This document shows, in pieces, positions 6,990-9,236 of a DNA stretch of 9,236 nucleotides. Source of the DNA: UBA6136 sp044378425. GTDB taxonomy: Bacteria; Pseudomonadota; Gammaproteobacteria; Methylococcales; Methylococcaceae. The notes below the pieces were generated by a model. It saw only the letters and a list, made by a program, of their open reading frames with translations. It had not been told where the DNA came from and searched no databases. The translations under genes and the position numbers were made by a program. Positions within the stretch are counted from its first letter, which is position 1. The number at the start of each line of letters is the position of its first letter. The stretch lies in assembly GCA_044378425.1 (NCBI GenBank), contig JBILXN010000088.1:1-9236 (forward strand). The letters run 5' to 3'.

Positions 6990-7190
6990 ATGACATTCGA
7001 CTCATCTTCAGCGCAGGGCGGCGATGAAAGCCATCCGGTGGCACAGAGCATCATGGCGGCGCTGGCCGGACTGAAATTTGGTTCTGTCGAGATCACCGTC
7101 CACGAGGGGCGGATTGTTCAGATTGAGCGCAGGGAAAAGCAGCGCCTGAATCTATCCTGTCCAGACTCGGTAGCGAACCTGACACCCTAA
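6990..7190 (+). CDS. DUF2292 small protein (YezD/OscA family)
   Basis: A 66-residue cytosolic protein. Residues 17-53 match the DUF2292 core: a helix (VAQSIMAALAGL), then KFGSVEITVHEGRIVQIERREKQRL, seen in members as a GSVEI strand, a D/E-G-R/K turn, and VQIERxEKxRL. Flanks of about 16 and 13 residues are poorly conserved in type. Molecular function is unknown. From family knowledge, the Pseudomonas member OscA is encoded beside sulfate-binding and transport genes and is needed for organosulfur use under sulfur limitation and chromate stress; YezD is the Bacillus name. The ATG at 6990 has only a weak ribosome site (ACGGA, 6977-6981). The nearest + strand gene is a large anion-type porin 111 bases downstream, which suggests that both belong to a nutrient-starvation response, possibly for sulfate. 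Confidence 0.85.
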   Translation: MTFDSSSAQGGDESHPVAQSIMAALAGLKFGSVEITVHEGRIVQIERREKQRLNLSCPDSVANLTP

Positions 7191-7301
7191 ATCAACCGCC
7201 AACCCGACTCAGGGAGGCCGATCACTCTTAAAAAAGGCGAACCCACCGGACCACCGGAAGCGCCATTTCAGCAACATGGCAATATTCAGGGGTCTATCAT
7301 C

Positions 7302-9236
7302 ATGAATCATCGATGGTCAACAATCGTTACTGCGGGGGCAAGCTCGCTGTCACTCAGCATCGCCCAGCCAGCGCTGGCACTTACCGAAAGCCAACGCCTG
7401 GAACGTCTGGAAACAATTATCGAAAAACTCGAGCAACGGCTTGAGGCGTCGGAATCCGAAAATATCAGACTGAGGAAAGAACAGAGCCATGCGCAAAAGC
7501 ATGTGCCCCAGTCAGCGGCATCTGTCGCCAGCATCACTTCAGAACCGCTTACCAAACCGGCCAGCCAAATTGAAGTAAAGGCACTTGATACCAAGATAAA
7601 GCTGCTCGAGCGCAAGCTTGAAGTCGAAAAGGAAGTCGCCGACAAAAATCGCCAGAGTGCTGCCAAGGTCGATGCCGGCCCGAATGGTTTCAAAATCGGC
7701 ACTGCCGATGGTGAGTGGCAACTTCGCCTGCGTGGCTTCCTGCAGGCTGATACCAATACCTTCTTGCAGGACACCTTACCCGCCGGCGAGGGTATAGGCT
7801 GGAATCCTACCCTGGGTGCTGATGGTGCGCCCAATCCCTTCGATTCGGCCTCGGGTCTCGGCTCCGACAAATTTCTGATCCGCCGAGCGCGTCTGCAATT
7901 TGGTGGAACCTTGGGCAAGTGGACCGACTTCCTGATCGCGCCTGATTTTGGCGGTGGTCAGACCCGCCTGTTTGATGCCTGGACCGACTTTCACTACTGG
8001 CAATCCGCCAGCCTGGCGGTGGGCAAGATGAAAGGACCGCTGGACCTCGAACGCCAGCAGAATGCCCCCAATCTGCTGTTCAACGAACGCGCCTATCCGA
8101 CCCAGTTGGCGCCCAATCGGCAGATTGGCGCCATGCTGCATGGCGAAATTGAAGGGCCGGGTTTCGAAACCAAATACGTTTCCAATATCAACCACACTCA
8201 GGAATTGTTCTCCTACCAACTGGGTGTTTTTAATGGCAGCCAGGACAATCAGGCCGTCCAGAACTCCGATACCACCAACTTCGACAACAAGGACTTTACG
8301 GGCCGCATCTTTGCCCATCCGTTCCGCCATGTCGATTTCGAACCGATTGAACGTCTCGGCATCGGTTTTGCCGGCAACTACACCAACTGGGATGGCCAGA
8401 ACGGCAGCACGCCTATCGCTGCCCTGACGTCACAGGGTCAAAACCAGATTCTCACCTACGCCAGCGGTCAAACGGTACCCAGTACCGCAAACACGGATAC
8501 CACCCAAACGATTGCAGCCATTACAGGATCAGGCGCCAGCATCAGTAATCCCAGAGTGGTGACGACCCAGTCGACTACCACGACCTACTCGGGTGCCTTC
8601 CTCAATGGCAGCCAGTACCACTTCGCACCGCAGGGTTACTGGTATTACGGCCCCTTTGGCATTCTGGCGGACTGGACCTCCTCCACCCAGGGTCTGGCCG
8701 CAAACCAAAGCACCACGACCACCACTACTGTAGCAACCGATACTAACGCCACCGTCAATACTGCGACGGGCGGGCAAACGCCCGGTACCCGGGTGACCAC
8801 TGTCAACACCACGACCACCGCGCCGACGATTGCCAAACAGAAAAGCCAGACCAACCTGGCTTGGCAGGTCGCTGCCTCCTATGTTCTGACGGGGGAAGAA
8901 AACACCTACTGGGCGGTTAAGCCACGGGAACCCTTTAACCCCTTCGAAGGCAAATGGGGCGCCTGGCAAATCGCATTCCGCTGGCACGAGCTGGACATTG
9001 ACCGTGACACCTTCGCCAACTACGGCACGGCAGCTAATCCTGTCTACCTGTTCTCCGATCCGCGCAGTTCGGTTCAGCACGCCCAGACCTGGGGACTCGG
9101 GGTCAACTGGTTCCTCAATTCCAATGTCAAGATTCAGGGCAACTACGAGCAAACCGCCTTTACCGGCGGCGCGGTAACCGCCGACAACCAGGTGGCCGAC
9201 CGCCCCGACGAGAAAGTCTTCTTCACGCGTGTTCAA
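7302..9236 (+). CDS. OprP/OprO-family outer-membrane anion porin, 3'-truncated by window edge
   Basis: The frame is open without a stop from ATG 7302 to the window end (645 codons). AGGGG at 7288-7292 is a well-placed ribosome site. A signal peptide (1-26, ending ALA) is followed by two coiled-coil stretches, about 28-62 and 97-125. The barrel then starts at FKIGTADGEWQLRLRGFLQAD. Family features are FLIRRARLQFGGTLGKWTDFLIAPDFG, VGKMKGPLDLERQQNAPNLLFNERAYP, PQGYWYYGPFGILADW, WQVAASYVLTGEE and WQIAFRWHELDID. OprP-like porins form trimers that pass phosphate or other anions. At well over 640 residues it is much longer than OprP (about 440 by memory). The excess is the coiled coil plus two Thr/Ser/Asn-rich insertions at about 367-430 and 460-518. 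The final VFFTRVQ resembles the last barrel strand, so only a few codons seem to be missing. Substrate is not decided; the DUF2292 neighbour hints at sulfate. Confidence 0.9.
   Translation, partial: MNHRWSTIVTAGASSLSLSIAQPALALTESQRLERLETIIEKLEQRLEASESENIRLRKEQSHAQKHVPQSAASVASITSEPLTKPASQIEVKALDTKIKLLERKLEVEKEVADKNRQSAAKVDAGPNGFKIGTADGEWQLRLRGFLQADTNTFLQDTLPAGEGIGWNPTLGADGAPNPFDSASGLGSDKFLIRRARLQFGGTLGKWTDFLIAPDFGGGQTRLFDAWTDFHYWQSASLAVGKMKGPLDLERQQNAPNLLFNERAYPTQLAPNRQIGAMLHGEIEGPGFETKYVSNINHTQELFSYQLGVFNGSQDNQAVQNSDTTNFDNKDFTGRIFAHPFRHVDFEPIERLGIGFAGNYTNWDGQNGSTPIAALTSQGQNQILTYASGQTVPSTANTDTTQTIAAITGSGASISNPRVVTTQSTTTTYSGAFLNGSQYHFAPQGYWYYGPFGILADWTSSTQGLAANQSTTTTTTVATDTNATVNTATGGQTPGTRVTTVNTTTTAPTIAKQKSQTNLAWQVAASYVLTGEENTYWAVKPREPFNPFEGKWGAWQIAFRWHELDIDRDTFANYGTAANPVYLFSDPRSSVQHAQTWGLGVNWFLNSNVKIQGNYEQTAFTGGAVTADNQVADRPDEKVFFTRVQ

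Noticed and set aside
7243..7258. Tandem CCACCGGA repeat before the porin
   Set aside because: Only two 8-base copies; no sign of function and plausible by chance.
7307..8330. Two overlapping - strand frames opposite the first half of the porin
   Set aside because: They are antisense shadows of the signal peptide, coiled coil and first barrel strands. The sense frame explains the sequence fully.
8529..9236. Long open frame on the - strand opposite the porin
   Set aside because: It lies antisense to an intact, motif-bearing porin frame; its Gly/Val-rich composition is the mirror of the porin codon use, and it shows no domain.

Overview
The window looks like ordinary chromosome of a gammaproteobacterium, or a close relative, with a Gram-negative envelope. 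The main reasons are an Hda-type DnaA regulator, a cobalamin riboswitch ahead of a BtuB-type TonB-dependent receptor, a ChaA-type cation/proton antiporter and an OprP/OprO-type porin. I cannot name the genus from sequence alone. I see no insertion sequence, integrase, phage gene, CRISPR array, tRNA or rRNA.

Left part (about 1-2720, all on +): the 3' part of wrbA (FMN quinone reductase, start lies outside the window), then hda (regulatory inactivation of DnaA), a small secreted Rap1a/Tai-domain protein, and a panE-type 2-dehydropantoate 2-reductase. Gaps are 34, 44 and 70 bases, so co-transcription is possible, but the functions are unrelated.

Middle (2721-5451): about 500 bases without a recognisable gene lead into a complete cobalamin riboswitch and its expression platform, followed by a single btuB-like receptor gene. 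The leader contains three mutually exclusive pairings. Together they give a simple translational OFF switch: a loop-loop contact in the aptamer, an anti-sequester stem, and a stem that hides the ribosome binding region of btuB.

Right part (5558-9236): a chaA-like antiporter on - faces btuB tail to tail. Across a 298-base divergent region lies a + strand pair: a small DUF2292 (YezD/OscA family) protein and a large OprP/OprO-family porin that runs off the right edge. The OscA link to sulfur starvation in pseudomonads suggests that this porin may serve sulfate or another anion rather than phosphate. The porin has an N-terminal coiled coil and two threonine-rich insertions that are not typical of the family.

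I did not find a clearly undescribed multi-gene system. The points most worth a second look are the riboswitch switching scheme, the oscA-porin pairing, the Thr-rich porin loops, and the orphan Rap1a-domain gene.
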